A stretch of 64,000 nucleotides of DNA from Pseudomonadota bacterium. GTDB lineage: Bacteria; Pseudomonadota; Gammaproteobacteria; Steroidobacterales; Steroidobacteraceae. The notes below the pieces were generated by a model. The model was given only the letters and a program-made list of their open reading frames with translations. It did no database searches and was not told the DNA's origin. The position numbers and the translations under genes are program-made. The stretch covers positions 1-64,000 of the forward strand of contig JADIYJ010000017.1 in assembly GCA_016705325.1 (NCBI GenBank). Direction: 5' to 3'. Shown here piece after piece: positions 17,501 through 26,131 of the stretch (positions are counted from its first letter, which is position 1; each line of letters starts with the position of its first letter).

Positions 17501-18439
17501 TCAGGCCGGGAAGAACTCGATCGGCTTGGTGGTCGTCATCGTAGCCACGTCCCGATCGTCGAACCGGAACATCTTCACGCGGGCGACCAGCTTGCGCTCG
17601 AGCTCCGGGTCGCCCAGTTCACTGGAAATCACTCGACATTCGGTCACTTCGCCGGTCGGTGCGATGGTGACCTCGAGCACCACCTTGCCCTGCAGGGCTG
17701 GATTCTCACGGAGCGCCCGGCTGTACAGCGAGTAGATGGCCGATTTGTTCTTGTCAAAGACCAATTCGATCTCTTCACGCGTGCGGGCCGCCTTGGCACT
17801 CTTGCCGGACCGCTGCGCCTCGGCCGCCGCGCCGGGTTCGGTGCTCGCGCTCGAGACCCTGGCCGTGGCATGCCCCTTCAGGCCGGTCGAGCCGCCGCCG
17901 AAGCCCTTGCTGACCTCGCCCACCGCGATTCCGCCGCTGCCCGACCCCACCTTGGCCGTGAGAATCGAGCGATCGACGCGGGTGCGTTCCCCGGCGCCGG
18001 CGTTCAGGGACCGGGCGTCGACGTTGGTCTTAACGTCGAGATCGCGCAGTTCGGCCAGCTGATCCGACATGGCGAGCAGCCCCGAGGCCGCGGCTTTCTT
18101 GCGCGGGTCCGGCTTCGGCTCGGATTGCACCACGGGCACGGGCAGCGGGCGTTCGACCCTGGTCTCGATCTTCGGCAGCTCGACCGGCTCGGGCACAGGC
18201 ACTTCGACCGGCTTGGGCAACGGTTTCGGTTTCTGTTGCTGCAGGATGAATTCGACGATGCGCTCCGGTACGGCCGGCGCCATCGCGGGCGTGCGCGGCT
18301 TGTCCGGCAACAACGGGATGACGATGCCGAAGCCGATGAACAGCCCGAGCACAGCGCTCAGCACCCGTCGCACACGACGTTGTTCGTCGTCCGACGGCGT
18401 CCAGGGCAGGTCGTAAACACGGTAGTAGGTGGCGCTCAT
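17501..18439 (-). CDS. AgmX/PglI C-terminal domain protein (TonB-like energy transducer)
   Basis: 312 residues. One N-terminal transmembrane helix (about 27-45, VLSAVLGLFIGFGIVIPLL) precedes a Pro/Lys/Glu-rich spacer (KPKPLPKPVEVPVPEP), as in TonB. A Gly-rich middle follows, then a C-terminal AgmX/PglI domain (about 215-312) opening with TREEIELVFDKNKSAIYSLY and containing KVVLEVTIAPTGEV. TonB and TolA use this plan to carry ExbBD or TolQR work across the periplasm; AgmX-type proteins belong to the myxobacterial gliding apparatus. It is the last gene of the operon, 13 bp after the second exbD. I infer it is the periplasm-spanning arm of the motor; the cargo is unknown. Confidence 0.88.
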   Translation of the reverse strand: MSATYYRVYDLPWTPSDDEQRRVRRVLSAVLGLFIGFGIVIPLLPDKPRTPAMAPAVPERIVEFILQQQKPKPLPKPVEVPVPEPVELPKIETRVERPLPVPVVQSEPKPDPRKKAAASGLLAMSDQLAELRDLDVKTNVDARSLNAGAGERTRVDRSILTAKVGSGSGGIAVGEVSKGFGGGSTGLKGHATARVSSASTEPGAAAEAQRSGKSAKAARTREEIELVFDKNKSAIYSLYSRALRENPALQGKVVLEVTIAPTGEVTECRVISSELGDPELERKLVARVKMFRFDDRDVATMTTTKPIEFFPA

Positions 18440-18452
18440 CGTACCGACTCCA

Positions 18453-18959
18453 TCAAGCCCCTGCCTGCGCAGCGAGCGCCTGCTCGCGCTCGACGACCGC
18501 CAGCGACACCTTGGTGTAGTCGGCCGCCGAGCAGCTTGCAACGATCTTGCGCAGCACGGCGTATGGCAGCGACTTCTCGGCCATGACGGTCACCTCGCGC
18601 TGCGCGTCCGTACCGGGCAGCAGCCCGGCCGACTCCCGGCCAAGTGCCGCGCGCAAGGCTTCCACCACCGGCTCCGCCGCGCTGCCCACGTCGGCCACAG
18701 AGACGACCGCCTCGCCGTTCACGTACAGCATGTCGCGGGTCACGGTCACCACCGTCGCCGGCCGCGGCTTCTGGTCCGATACCGAGTGCGGTATGGAGAT
18801 GTTGCGGCTGTTGGGCAGGATCTCCGTGTCCGCCGAGTGCACCAGCAGGTAGACCACAAGGATCATCAGCATGTCGATCATCGGAATGAGCGTGAGCGGC
18901 CCATGGCCGCCACTCCCGCCGCCGTGACGCGAATGCCGCGCTTTGCCCGTGCGAATCAT
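18453..18959 (-). CDS. ExbD/TolR family proton-channel subunit (second copy)
   Basis: 168 residues. A basic Gly/His-rich cytoplasmic start is followed by one transmembrane helix holding LIPMIDMLMILVVYLLVH; Asp29 is the conserved proton-carrying residue of ExbD, TolR and MotB-type helices. The periplasmic part has the ExbD fold pattern (ILPNSRNISIPHSVSD, then VTVMAEKSLPYAVLRKIVASC). Its start overlaps the stop of the first exbD (ATGA). Two different ExbD-like subunits beside one ExbB-like subunit match AglR with AglQ and AglS of Myxococcus rather than a standard ExbB-ExbD pair. Confidence 0.92.
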   Translation of the reverse strand: MIRTGKARHSRHGGGSGGHGPLTLIPMIDMLMILVVYLLVHSADTEILPNSRNISIPHSVSDQKPRPATVVTVTRDMLYVNGEAVVSVADVGSAAEPVVEALRAALGRESAGLLPGTDAQREVTVMAEKSLPYAVLRKIVASCSAADYTKVSLAVVEREQALAAQAGA

Positions 18960-19466
18960 GTCGGCGCATCTCCCAGCGCGATGAGCGGGAACAATTCGCG
19001 GCGCACGACCTTTGCCACCGACCGTGCTCTGGCGGACGCGGACCGCATCCATGACCTGCACGATCGTGTCGTAGTCCACGTCCTCGGCGACGAGCAACGT
19101 CGCATTCTGCTGGTCGGGGAAACGCCCCTTGAGCCCCTCGAGGTACTCAGAGACGCGCACGACATCCTGCCCCGTGGCCGTGGCCGGCACGGTTTCGAGA
19201 ATGCCCTGGTTGCGATCCGCGATCTCGACGGCACCACGCCGCACGATGACCTCGAGTTCGAATGCCGGCACCGTCGATGCGGCCTGCGCGCCCGGACCGG
19301 GCAGGTTCACCTCCAGCACGCTGGTCTTCGAGAACACCGCCGTGAAGATCAGGAAGAACGAGAGGATGACCATCACGTCCAGCATCGGCACGATGTTCAG
19401 GTCATTTCGACCGCGGTAGCGCGCGTGGTTGCGCAGCTGCCGGCGGGCGAGCGGCGAGCTCTTCAT
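18956..19466 (-). CDS. ExbD/TolR family proton-channel subunit (first copy, frameshifted)
   Basis: The start has NDLNIVPMLDVMVILSFFLI with Asp30 as the conserved channel residue. The periplasmic domain follows (SVLEVNLPGPG, then ATLLVAEDVDYDTIVQVMDAV). The frame then breaks at about 19008-19013: one extra base separates STVGGK from VVRRELFPLIALGDAPT, which is the usual ExbD ending. The corrected protein has 169 residues and stops in an ATGA overlap with the next gene. Without correction the frame fuses into the second exbD, which could be mistaken for a natural double ExbD. Confidence 0.88.
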
Positions 19467-20170
19467 GCGCGCGCTGCTCCGAGCAGCTGTTCGCTGGACC
19501 GGGCCGAGGCCGACGCGGTTGCCGGCTGCGGCACCGCCGGGCGGCGCTCGGTGATGCTGTTCAGGAACTTGATCGACGCCACCTCGAGGCTGTCCACCAG
19601 CTCCGTGGTCTTGGTCTCGAGATACATGTGGCAGAGCAGCAGCGTGATCGCGAGCCCGAGTCCGAGCGCGGTGTTGTTCATCGCTACCGAGATGCTCGCC
19701 GACAGCATGGCGGCCTTCTCCGCCGGGTTGACGGCGGCGACAGCGGCAAAGGCGTTGATCAGGCCGATCACCGTGCCGAGCAGTCCCATCAGCATGCCGA
19801 TGTTGGCCAGGGTGGCGAGGTAGTGCGTGCGCTTCTCCAGGCGCGGGATCACCTCGATCAGGCTTTCTTCCATGGCCTTCTCGATGTCCTCGCGCCGGTG
19901 GGCGGTCGAGATGCGCGACATGCCGTAGCGCATGATCGTCGACAGCGCCGAGTCGTTCTTCTCCGCAATCTCCATCGCCTTGCGGAAGTTGCCGCCCTGG
20001 ATGAGGGGCGCCAGCTCGGCCCACAGGCGGCGATTGCCGTGCGAAACACGGGTCAGGTAGATGAAGCGCTCGACCGCGAAGCCGAGGCCGACCGCGAATA
20101 CCGCGGCGATCGGGTAGAGGAAGGCTCCGCCCTGCTTGAAGAAGTTCACGATCATGTCGATGGCATTCAT
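19463..20170 (-). CDS. MotA/TolQ/ExbB family proton-channel protein
   Basis: 235 residues with three transmembrane helices (about 13-38, 117-145 and 160-182), the ExbB/TolQ arrangement. The second and third carry the family signature (LATLANIGMLMGLLGTVIGL and ISVAMNNTALGLGLAITLLL). Five such subunits surround two ExbD-type helices and use the proton motive force. It overlaps both neighbours by 4 bp, so its expression is tied to the operon. No tolA, tolB or pal is nearby and the TonB-like partner is AgmX-type, so this is not the general Tol or TonB system. Confidence 0.94.
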   Translation of the reverse strand: MNAIDMIVNFFKQGGAFLYPIAAVFAVGLGFAVERFIYLTRVSHGNRRLWAELAPLIQGGNFRKAMEIAEKNDSALSTIMRYGMSRISTAHRREDIEKAMEESLIEVIPRLEKRTHYLATLANIGMLMGLLGTVIGLINAFAAVAAVNPAEKAAMLSASISVAMNNTALGLGLAITLLLCHMYLETKTTELVDSLEVASIKFLNSITERRPAVPQPATASASARSSEQLLGAARA

Positions 20171-20520
20171 GGCTCTTTGGCTCCGGGAGGCGAACGGTCC
20201 GAACTTTGCGACGTCAGGTCGCGGAAATATGTGATCTCGCGCCGAAATTCGTCACGATCCACCGGCGCGAGGACTTCGTCGATGAGGCTGCCCATCGGGC
20301 GGTCGGGACCGCCCGGCGGTTCCGCGGTCTTCCACGGCACGATGCTCATGACCTTGGGCAGTTCGCGGTTGCCGGTGATGGCAGTGGCATCGAGCTGCAG
20401 GCGGTCGACGGCCTTGTCGGACGCAGGCCCTTTCGGCACCGGATCCGCGGCCAGGGCCATGGCAACCGGCAAGCCTGTCAGCAGCAGGAGCACGAGACTG
20501 GAGTGCAGAACGACCCTCAC
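20167..20520 (-). CDS. Small exported protein of the AgmX/TPR cluster
   Basis: 117 residues with a clear signal peptide (about 1-25, SLVLLLLTGLPVAMALAA). The mature part has one strongly patterned block, ITGNRELPKVMSIVPWK, near residue 50, and a charged C-terminus. I recognise no named domain. Its 4 bp overlaps with the 1042-residue TPR gene and the ExbB gene mark it as a dedicated component. I infer a small periplasmic adaptor between motor and TPR scaffold. Confidence 0.75.
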   Translation of the reverse strand: MRVVLHSSLVLLLLTGLPVAMALAADPVPKGPASDKAVDRLQLDATAITGNRELPKVMSIVPWKTAEPPGGPDRPMGSLIDEVLAPVDRDEFRREITYFRDLTSQSSDRSPPGAKEP

Positions 20521-23500
20521 GGCGTGGCCTCCGCGGTGCGCGTGACGGCGGCGATTCGCGCCTTGAGTTCAGCAACCCACGCGGTGACCTGCGTGTCGGC
20601 ACCTTGTGTCAGCAATTGATAGCGCTCGAAGTGCGGCAGCGCCGCCGATGGGTTGTCGAGATACAGGTCGTGCAGGATCGCAAGGTTGCGCTCGGCGTCG
20701 GCGTAATTCGGGTCCAGCACGAGCGCGCGTTCATACGCCGCTTGCGCATCCGCGAACTGGCCGGCCTGGCGCTGCTGCACCCCGAGCTGGTTCTGGACCG
20801 CCGGGTCGGCCTCCGGCGGCAGTGGCGGCCCTGCCAACGGTGCTGCCGGTGCATCGGCGACTTCCGCCCGCGCATACCGGCCGGGCTTCAGCTGCGCGAG
20901 TTCGGCGTAGCTCTTCTGCACCCACTCGTCGTAGACGCCCTGCGCCGCGAGCCGCGCGTTGCGTTCGTGGATGCCGATCGCCTTTTCCTCGAACGGGAAC
21001 GCCTGTTCCTCGAGCAGCACGTCGTATTGCTCGAGTTCCTCGGCATCGAGGTTCTGCGGCCGATCCGATTCCAGCAGCGACTGGCCCAGGTCGCGGTAGA
21101 GGTCGGCCATGGCGAAGGCCGAGGCCGTCGTAACCTGCGCCACGCCGTACTCCTCGGCCCGACCGTAAGCACCGAGCGCCGCTTCGAGTGCATTGCGCTT
21201 GGCGGGCAGCGACTTCTCGAGCGGCAAGACCAGGCGGATGGCACGGGCCGCTGCGTCGAGCGGCCGCGCCAGTTCAAGGGACGCCGTCGCCGCGAGGAAC
21301 TGCGTGCGGTCCGTGCGCTCCGCACCGGCCGTGCGGTCAGCGACGATGATGTCTTCGAGCCAGCGCTTGCGGCCTTCGGCGTCATTGGCATCGCGCGCCA
21401 GGTCGGCGAGCGTCTGGCGTGCATCCAATGCCGGCCCGACAGGTACCGGATGGCGCTTGACGTACTCCGCGTAGATGCGGCTCGCCGCGGCACGGTCACC
21501 GGCAGCAACCTGCAACTCCGCCGCCTGCCACAGGGCGCTGCGGCGCACCTCCGGGTCCTCGGTCTCGCGCGCCGCGACGCGCTCGAACCCGGCGGCGGCC
21601 TTGGCCTGCTGGCCAGACTCGACGTACGCGACTGCCAGCTTGCGGTCGACGTCGGCCGCCAGTTCGTGTTGCGGATACGTCGTGCGGAAGCCTTCGAGCA
21701 CCGTTGCCGCCGCGGTCCACTGCTTGTCCTGCAGCAACAAAGCCGCGGCATCGAACTCCGCCTGCGCGCGGATCGGCGAGGCTGGCGCAACGGCGGCCAC
21801 GCGCAGGAAGTCCTGCACGGCGCCCGCTGTGTCACCGGCTGCCTGGCGAACCTCGGCCTGGCGGTAGACCGCGGCTGCCCGGCGCTCCACGGCTTCCGCA
21901 TGCTGCGGTTGACCGGGAGGAGTACGCGCGACGACCTCGCCATAGGCACGCTCGGCCTCGACGAAGCGCGAGGCATCGAAATACGTGTGCGCGAGCACCG
22001 TCCAGGCCACCAGCTGCTGGCCAGCGTCGGCGCGGGGCCCGAGCGCCAGCACGTCCTGCGCGACGGCTTCCGCCCGGTCCCGGTCGCCCAGGTCGAACAA
22101 CTGCTTGGTCGTGCGCGTGAGCACACCCGGCGTTTCGACGTGTTCCGGGAACGTGCTGGCAAACCGCAGCGAGGACTCGATGGCCCGCTGGCGCAGCGCT
22201 GGGCGTTCGGCCTCCGGCAGCGTCGGCTCGGCCTTGTCGAGCGCGACCAGCGCGGCGTAGCCGGCGCGGCCGGCTTCCGGCGCATTCTGGTAGTTGTACG
22301 CGGCCTTCTCGTATTCGTCGGCCGCGTCGGCGTACCGCGAGCCTTCGAGCAGGAGATCGGCGAGCAGCAGCCGCGTGGCCGGCGCTTCCGCCGTCGCATC
22401 GAAGCCGTCGAGGTACTCGCGGTACCAGCGCACGGCTGCGTCGCGATCCGCGTCCCCGCCCTGCTTCTGCGCGAGCGCGTGATGATGGCGCGCCAGGTCG
22501 AGCAGGTTCGCCTGCACTGCAGCGCTGACGCGCGGATCGATGTTCATGCCGCGCTGCGCCCAATAGGCGCTGCGGGGACCGTACAGTTCGACCAGTTCCT
22601 GCTTCGACTCGAGCACGAGCGCGGTGAAACCCGCCTTGCCATAGGCTGCAGTGGCCTTGCCGAGCAGGATCGGCGCCTCCGGGTCGAGCGGCTGTCGCCG
22701 TGCGAAGGAACGATAGACCTCGGCTCCGTCCTGGAAGCGCTCCTTCTCGACGTAGAGGTCGCCAAGCGCGGAATACAGGCGCGACTCGTAGGGCGCCGGC
22801 CCGCGCTGCGACAGGGCCGCCTGCAGCGACGTCGCGCCTTCGTCCGCGGCGAACATCAGACTCAAGGCACGCAGGGTATCGTCGGAGAGTTCCTGCTCGG
22901 GGCGCGTGAGTTGCGCCGCGTCGCGCAGCTGGCTGTCCTGCACCAGCAGCGTGTCGAGCAGGGCGAGAAAATCACGACTGCTCGCTGCGTTGTCGCCGCG
23001 CTTGAACTGCGCCCAGCCGCGCTTGTACAGCGCCTGCTCGTAAAACGAGCTCGCGGGACCGATGGCGAGCACGGCACCGTAGGCCTGCCCGGCATCGGCA
23101 TACCGTTGCGCGCTGAAGTAGGCCTCCCCGCGCCGGAACTGCGCTTCATCCGCGTGCGCGCCGTGCGGGTGGTGCGTCACCAGCTCATCGAGGGCCGCCA
23201 TCGCGGCCACGGGTTCACCCGCCAACTCGGAGGCGCGAGCGAGCTGGTACAGCGCGGCATCGCGCGCGGCGTAGTCGGGGTAGTCGTGCAGCAGCTCCTG
23301 GTACGCGGCGACTGCCTCGCGCGCCTTCGCCTGGGAAGCAGCATCGGGTCCGTCACCCACGGCGCTGAGCGTGGCCGCCTGCTCGAGTCGCAGGTCGCCG
23401 AGCCGGCGCAGCGCCTGCGCCTTCAGCGTAGGGTCCGCATCGTCGATGCGCAGGAAGGCTGCGTAACTGTTCGCGGCATCTTCCGGCGCCGCCTGCACCG

Positions 23501-23645
23501 GCAGTGTGCGATCGACCGGCGCACTGCGACCAGCAAGTGACCCGAGCGTCGGCTCGGCCTTCTTACGCGCGCTCTCGGCCGTGCCGGTCCAGCCGGCGGC
23601 AAGCACGCTGACGGCCGCGAGCCAGAGATAGCGGGACGTGCTCAT
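20517..23645 (-). CDS. Large exported tetratricopeptide-repeat protein
   Basis: 1042 residues. A signal peptide spans about 1-26. Nearly all the rest is helical repeat of the TPR type, for example RRLGDLRLEQAATL, ALYQLARASELAGEPVAAM, FRRGEAYFSAQRYADAGQAY, and a canonical C-terminal set (NQLGVQQRQAGQFADAQAAY, residues about 960-1020). It should be a periplasmic or outer-membrane scaffold. Position and size recall the large TPR protein GltD/AgmU of the Myxococcus gliding complex, although repeats make homology hard to judge. It overlaps both neighbours by 4 bp. Confidence 0.88.
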   Translation of the reverse strand: MSTSRYLWLAAVSVLAAGWTGTAESARKKAEPTLGSLAGRSAPVDRTLPVQAAPEDAANSYAAFLRIDDADPTLKAQALRRLGDLRLEQAATLSAVGDGPDAASQAKAREAVAAYQELLHDYPDYAARDAALYQLARASELAGEPVAAMAALDELVTHHPHGAHADEAQFRRGEAYFSAQRYADAGQAYGAVLAIGPASSFYEQALYKRGWAQFKRGDNAASSRDFLALLDTLLVQDSQLRDAAQLTRPEQELSDDTLRALSLMFAADEGATSLQAALSQRGPAPYESRLYSALGDLYVEKERFQDGAEVYRSFARRQPLDPEAPILLGKATAAYGKAGFTALVLESKQELVELYGPRSAYWAQRGMNIDPRVSAAVQANLLDLARHHHALAQKQGGDADRDAAVRWYREYLDGFDATAEAPATRLLLADLLLEGSRYADAADEYEKAAYNYQNAPEAGRAGYAALVALDKAEPTLPEAERPALRQRAIESSLRFASTFPEHVETPGVLTRTTKQLFDLGDRDRAEAVAQDVLALGPRADAGQQLVAWTVLAHTYFDASRFVEAERAYGEVVARTPPGQPQHAEAVERRAAAVYRQAEVRQAAGDTAGAVQDFLRVAAVAPASPIRAQAEFDAAALLLQDKQWTAAATVLEGFRTTYPQHELAADVDRKLAVAYVESGQQAKAAAGFERVAARETEDPEVRRSALWQAAELQVAAGDRAAASRIYAEYVKRHPVPVGPALDARQTLADLARDANDAEGRKRWLEDIIVADRTAGAERTDRTQFLAATASLELARPLDAAARAIRLVLPLEKSLPAKRNALEAALGAYGRAEEYGVAQVTTASAFAMADLYRDLGQSLLESDRPQNLDAEELEQYDVLLEEQAFPFEEKAIGIHERNARLAAQGVYDEWVQKSYAELAQLKPGRYARAEVADAPAAPLAGPPLPPEADPAVQNQLGVQQRQAGQFADAQAAYERALVLDPNYADAERNLAILHDLYLDNPSAALPHFERYQLLTQGADTQVTAWVAELKARIAAVTRTAEATP

Positions 23646-25531
23646 CGGCCGCCACCAGCCGTCGCGCCGTCGTACAGCGAAGCCAGCGCAAACTGCGCCT
23701 GCGTCGAGTAGCTGCCGAGACGCCGCTGCTGCGCCTGCAGTTCCGCGACCGCCAGGTCCGCAAGCGCGCGCTCCTGCGCGAGGGCCGTGGCGTCAATCAG
23801 GGGAGCGATGCGTGCCACCCGCGCCGACAGTTCGTCCACCCGGCCCGCGAAGCCCTGCGTGTTTCGCGGCACCAGATCGCCCGCCTCGCCGATCGCTGCG
23901 AGACGCATTCCGGCCTCGGCCAGTGCCGCTTTTGTCTGCCGCAGATCACGACGGGTCTGCGCGGCACGCAGCTTGTACGCACGGTCGAGCTCCCACGTCA
24001 GCGCACCGCGCAGCAGGCGCGCGCGCTCGGTGAATTCGTCGCGCTGCGGTCCGGCCGGCATCGAGGCAATGGTAGCGTCGATGCGCGCCAGCGCCTCCCA
24101 CTGCGCCCGCTCCTGCGGCGATGCAAGCGCTGCGACTTCACGACTCGCTTCCACCTGGGCAAACCGGTCGGCCAGTTCCTGCTGCCGCTGCGTCAGCGCA
24201 GCGAGGTCCGTGCCCGACAGCATTTCCTGCCGGCGCGGCTCCCGCTGTGTCGCGGCGATCTCCCGCGCCTCGATCATGGCGCCGAACGCCTCGAGCGAAT
24301 CGGTCCAGCGCGCAAGGTTGGCCTGCATCAGGCGCAGGTCGCGGTAGTTCTTCAGGCCCTCCTGAAACTGGTGCGATGCCAGCAGGTGATAGAGGTAGCG
24401 CGTGTGCGGCGCATCGGGCAGCTGTTCGAGCTGCCAGAACCAGCCCGGACGGTCGCCCTGCGGAACCGTCGCCAGGATCGAGTCGAGAAAGCCACCCTGC
24501 CGGATCGCAGCAATCGACTCGTCGATGCGCCGCGACTCGCGCGCATAGGCGTCGACCGCCGATCGATAGTACTGGGACGCCTGGCCGTTCGAGGCGAGCT
24601 TGACGTAGGCATAGGGAACCGCGATCAGCGACTCCTGCACCGACGCATCGAGGAGCCGTCGCTGCTGCAGTTCGAGCCAGGGCACGAGCGCGCGGTCCGG
24701 GCGACTGGCGTTCGCCTCCGCCCAGCCCAGCGCCAGCAGCGCCTTGTTGGTGAACGGACCATCGAGACGCACGCGGCTCAGCGCTGCCGCCGGATCCTCG
24801 CCACCCTGCTGCTGCAGCAGCGCGAATCCGATTGCGAGGTTCGCGCGGTCACGCAGCGAGGCCTGCTCTTCGTTGGCCGCCTGCATCGTGCCGACCTGCT
24901 CGAGGAACTGGCGGCCACGTGCCGCGTCACCCGCACGCACCAGTGCGACACCGAGATTGAAGCGCGCGTAGCTGGACCAGCCACTGGTGTCGCTCCAGCT
25001 CTCCAGGCGCTTCGCCGCCTCGCCATAGCGGCCGAGACCCATCAGGACGTTGGCTTCCAGCAGGCGCCTCTCGGGCTCGAGCTTGCCCGGCAGCGGCTGC
25101 TCGACCAGCTCGATGTTGCGCAGCGCTGCTTCGTAGTAGCCACGCTGGTACCCGATGCGTGCCAGGTAGAAGCGCGCACGATCGCGGACCGAAGGCGCTA
25201 CCGGGCCGGCCAGCAGGCGATCGAAGATGCGCTCCGCCTCCGTGTGCAGGCCGAGCGAGAGGTAGAGACCGCCCGCGAGCAACTCCGCCTCGGCGGCGTG
25301 GTGCTGCAGCCGGTCGAAATCGCGATTGGCCTCGAGCCGGACGATCGACTCGAAGTAGTCGTCCTGGAAGAAGTGAAACAGCACGTCGCCGTAGTCGAGA
25401 TCGCGGACTTGCGTCGGCGCAGGCGCATCGCGCGACGGCTCGTCCGCCTGCACGGTCCAGGCCACGGCCGCACCCAGCACCAGGAAGATGCAGAGTGCGT
25501 AGAGCCGGGAGGTGGAGGGTCGCTGATGCAT
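23642..25531 (-). CDS. Exported TPR/coiled-coil protein
   Basis: 629 residues. An N-terminal hydrophobic segment (about 9-27) acts as signal or anchor. Residues 45-330 are TPR-like helical repeats (AELLAGGLYLSLGLHTEAERIFD, YLARIGYQRGYYEAALRNIE, NKALLALGWAEANASRPDRAL). The C-terminal half is helical and charged, with probable coiled coil around 420-600 (QRQQELADRFAQVEASREV). It is likely a second periplasmic scaffold, comparable in plan to the smaller TPR protein of the Glt complex. It overlaps the larger TPR gene by 4 bp. Confidence 0.86.
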   Translation of the reverse strand: MHQRPSTSRLYALCIFLVLGAAVAWTVQADEPSRDAPAPTQVRDLDYGDVLFHFFQDDYFESIVRLEANRDFDRLQHHAAEAELLAGGLYLSLGLHTEAERIFDRLLAGPVAPSVRDRARFYLARIGYQRGYYEAALRNIELVEQPLPGKLEPERRLLEANVLMGLGRYGEAAKRLESWSDTSGWSSYARFNLGVALVRAGDAARGRQFLEQVGTMQAANEEQASLRDRANLAIGFALLQQQGGEDPAAALSRVRLDGPFTNKALLALGWAEANASRPDRALVPWLELQQRRLLDASVQESLIAVPYAYVKLASNGQASQYYRSAVDAYARESRRIDESIAAIRQGGFLDSILATVPQGDRPGWFWQLEQLPDAPHTRYLYHLLASHQFQEGLKNYRDLRLMQANLARWTDSLEAFGAMIEAREIAATQREPRRQEMLSGTDLAALTQRQQELADRFAQVEASREVAALASPQERAQWEALARIDATIASMPAGPQRDEFTERARLLRGALTWELDRAYKLRAAQTRRDLRQTKAALAEAGMRLAAIGEAGDLVPRNTQGFAGRVDELSARVARIAPLIDATALAQERALADLAVAELQAQQRRLGSYSTQAQFALASLYDGATAGGGR

Positions 25532-25561
25532 GGTGCGAACTGCGGGCAGCCGGAGCCCGTC

Positions 25562-26116
25562 CTACTCCCACTGCCGCACGACGAACTCGGGCTGCAGCGA
25601 AGCCTCGCGGTCGCTGATGCGCAGCTCGACGTACTTGGCGCCGACGGTCTTGTCGACCTTGAGCGTCGTGCCGCGGCGATAGTCACGCTCGTGCGGCCCC
25701 TTGCCGGTGAAGAACGCGACGATCTCGTGGCTCCCGGCTTTCAGGTTGCCGAGGTAGAGCTTCTGCACACCACCGCGGTGCAGGGCCTGCACCTCGCGAT
25801 CCGTGTACAGGTAGTTGGCGACCTCCTTGTCATCGACCTTGAGCGTCACCGAGTCGAGCGCGAAGAACGTGCCCACGTCCACCGAAAGGAACACGGCAAC
25901 CTGTGTGCTGGCCGGATAGAGCAGTTCCTCTTCCAGCTTGAACAGGTCGCGGTTGAGGTCGATCAGCTGCTGTTTCAGCGCCTGCACATCCTGGTCGACG
26001 CTCTTGAGGCTGGCCGTGCCGCCGTCGGACGGCATTGCCGCGAGTGGAGCCGCCAGCTGGGCGAGCACCGTGAACAGTCGTGCAGCGAACAGCAGCGGAT
26101 GTGATTTCAGTTTCAT
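25562..26116 (-). CDS. Exported coiled-coil/beta-sandwich protein
   Basis: 184 residues. A signal peptide runs to about residue 28. A short coiled coil follows (SVDQDVQALKQQLIDLNRDL, about 38-65), then a beta-rich domain with VAVFLSVDVGTFFALDSVTL, a TDREVQALHRGGVQKLYLG segment and GSHEIVAFFTGKGPHERDY, resembling PEGA-like or small carbohydrate-binding-like sandwiches. I recognise no named family. It is the second gene of the operon, between the thioredoxin-like protein and the TPR proteins, so I infer a periplasmic structural part. Confidence 0.78.
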   Translation of the reverse strand: MKLKSHPLLFAARLFTVLAQLAAPLAAMPSDGGTASLKSVDQDVQALKQQLIDLNRDLFKLEEELLYPASTQVAVFLSVDVGTFFALDSVTLKVDDKEVANYLYTDREVQALHRGGVQKLYLGNLKAGSHEIVAFFTGKGPHERDYRRGTTLKVDKTVGAKYVELRISDREASLQPEFVVRQWE

Positions 26117-26131
26117 GCGGGCGGAGCTCCG

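Noticed and set aside
17501..20170. Ordinary TonB-ExbB-ExbD system serving the TonB-dependent receptor at 9.6 kb
   Set aside because: Two ExbD-like subunits, an AgmX-type arm and overlapping TPR genes point to a dedicated machine, and the receptor is separated by the cys operon on the other strand.
20604..23540. A 978-codon plus-strand frame opposite the large TPR gene
   Set aside because: Arg/Leu/Gly-rich shadow; the minus-strand protein has a signal peptide, TPR repeats and coupled neighbours.
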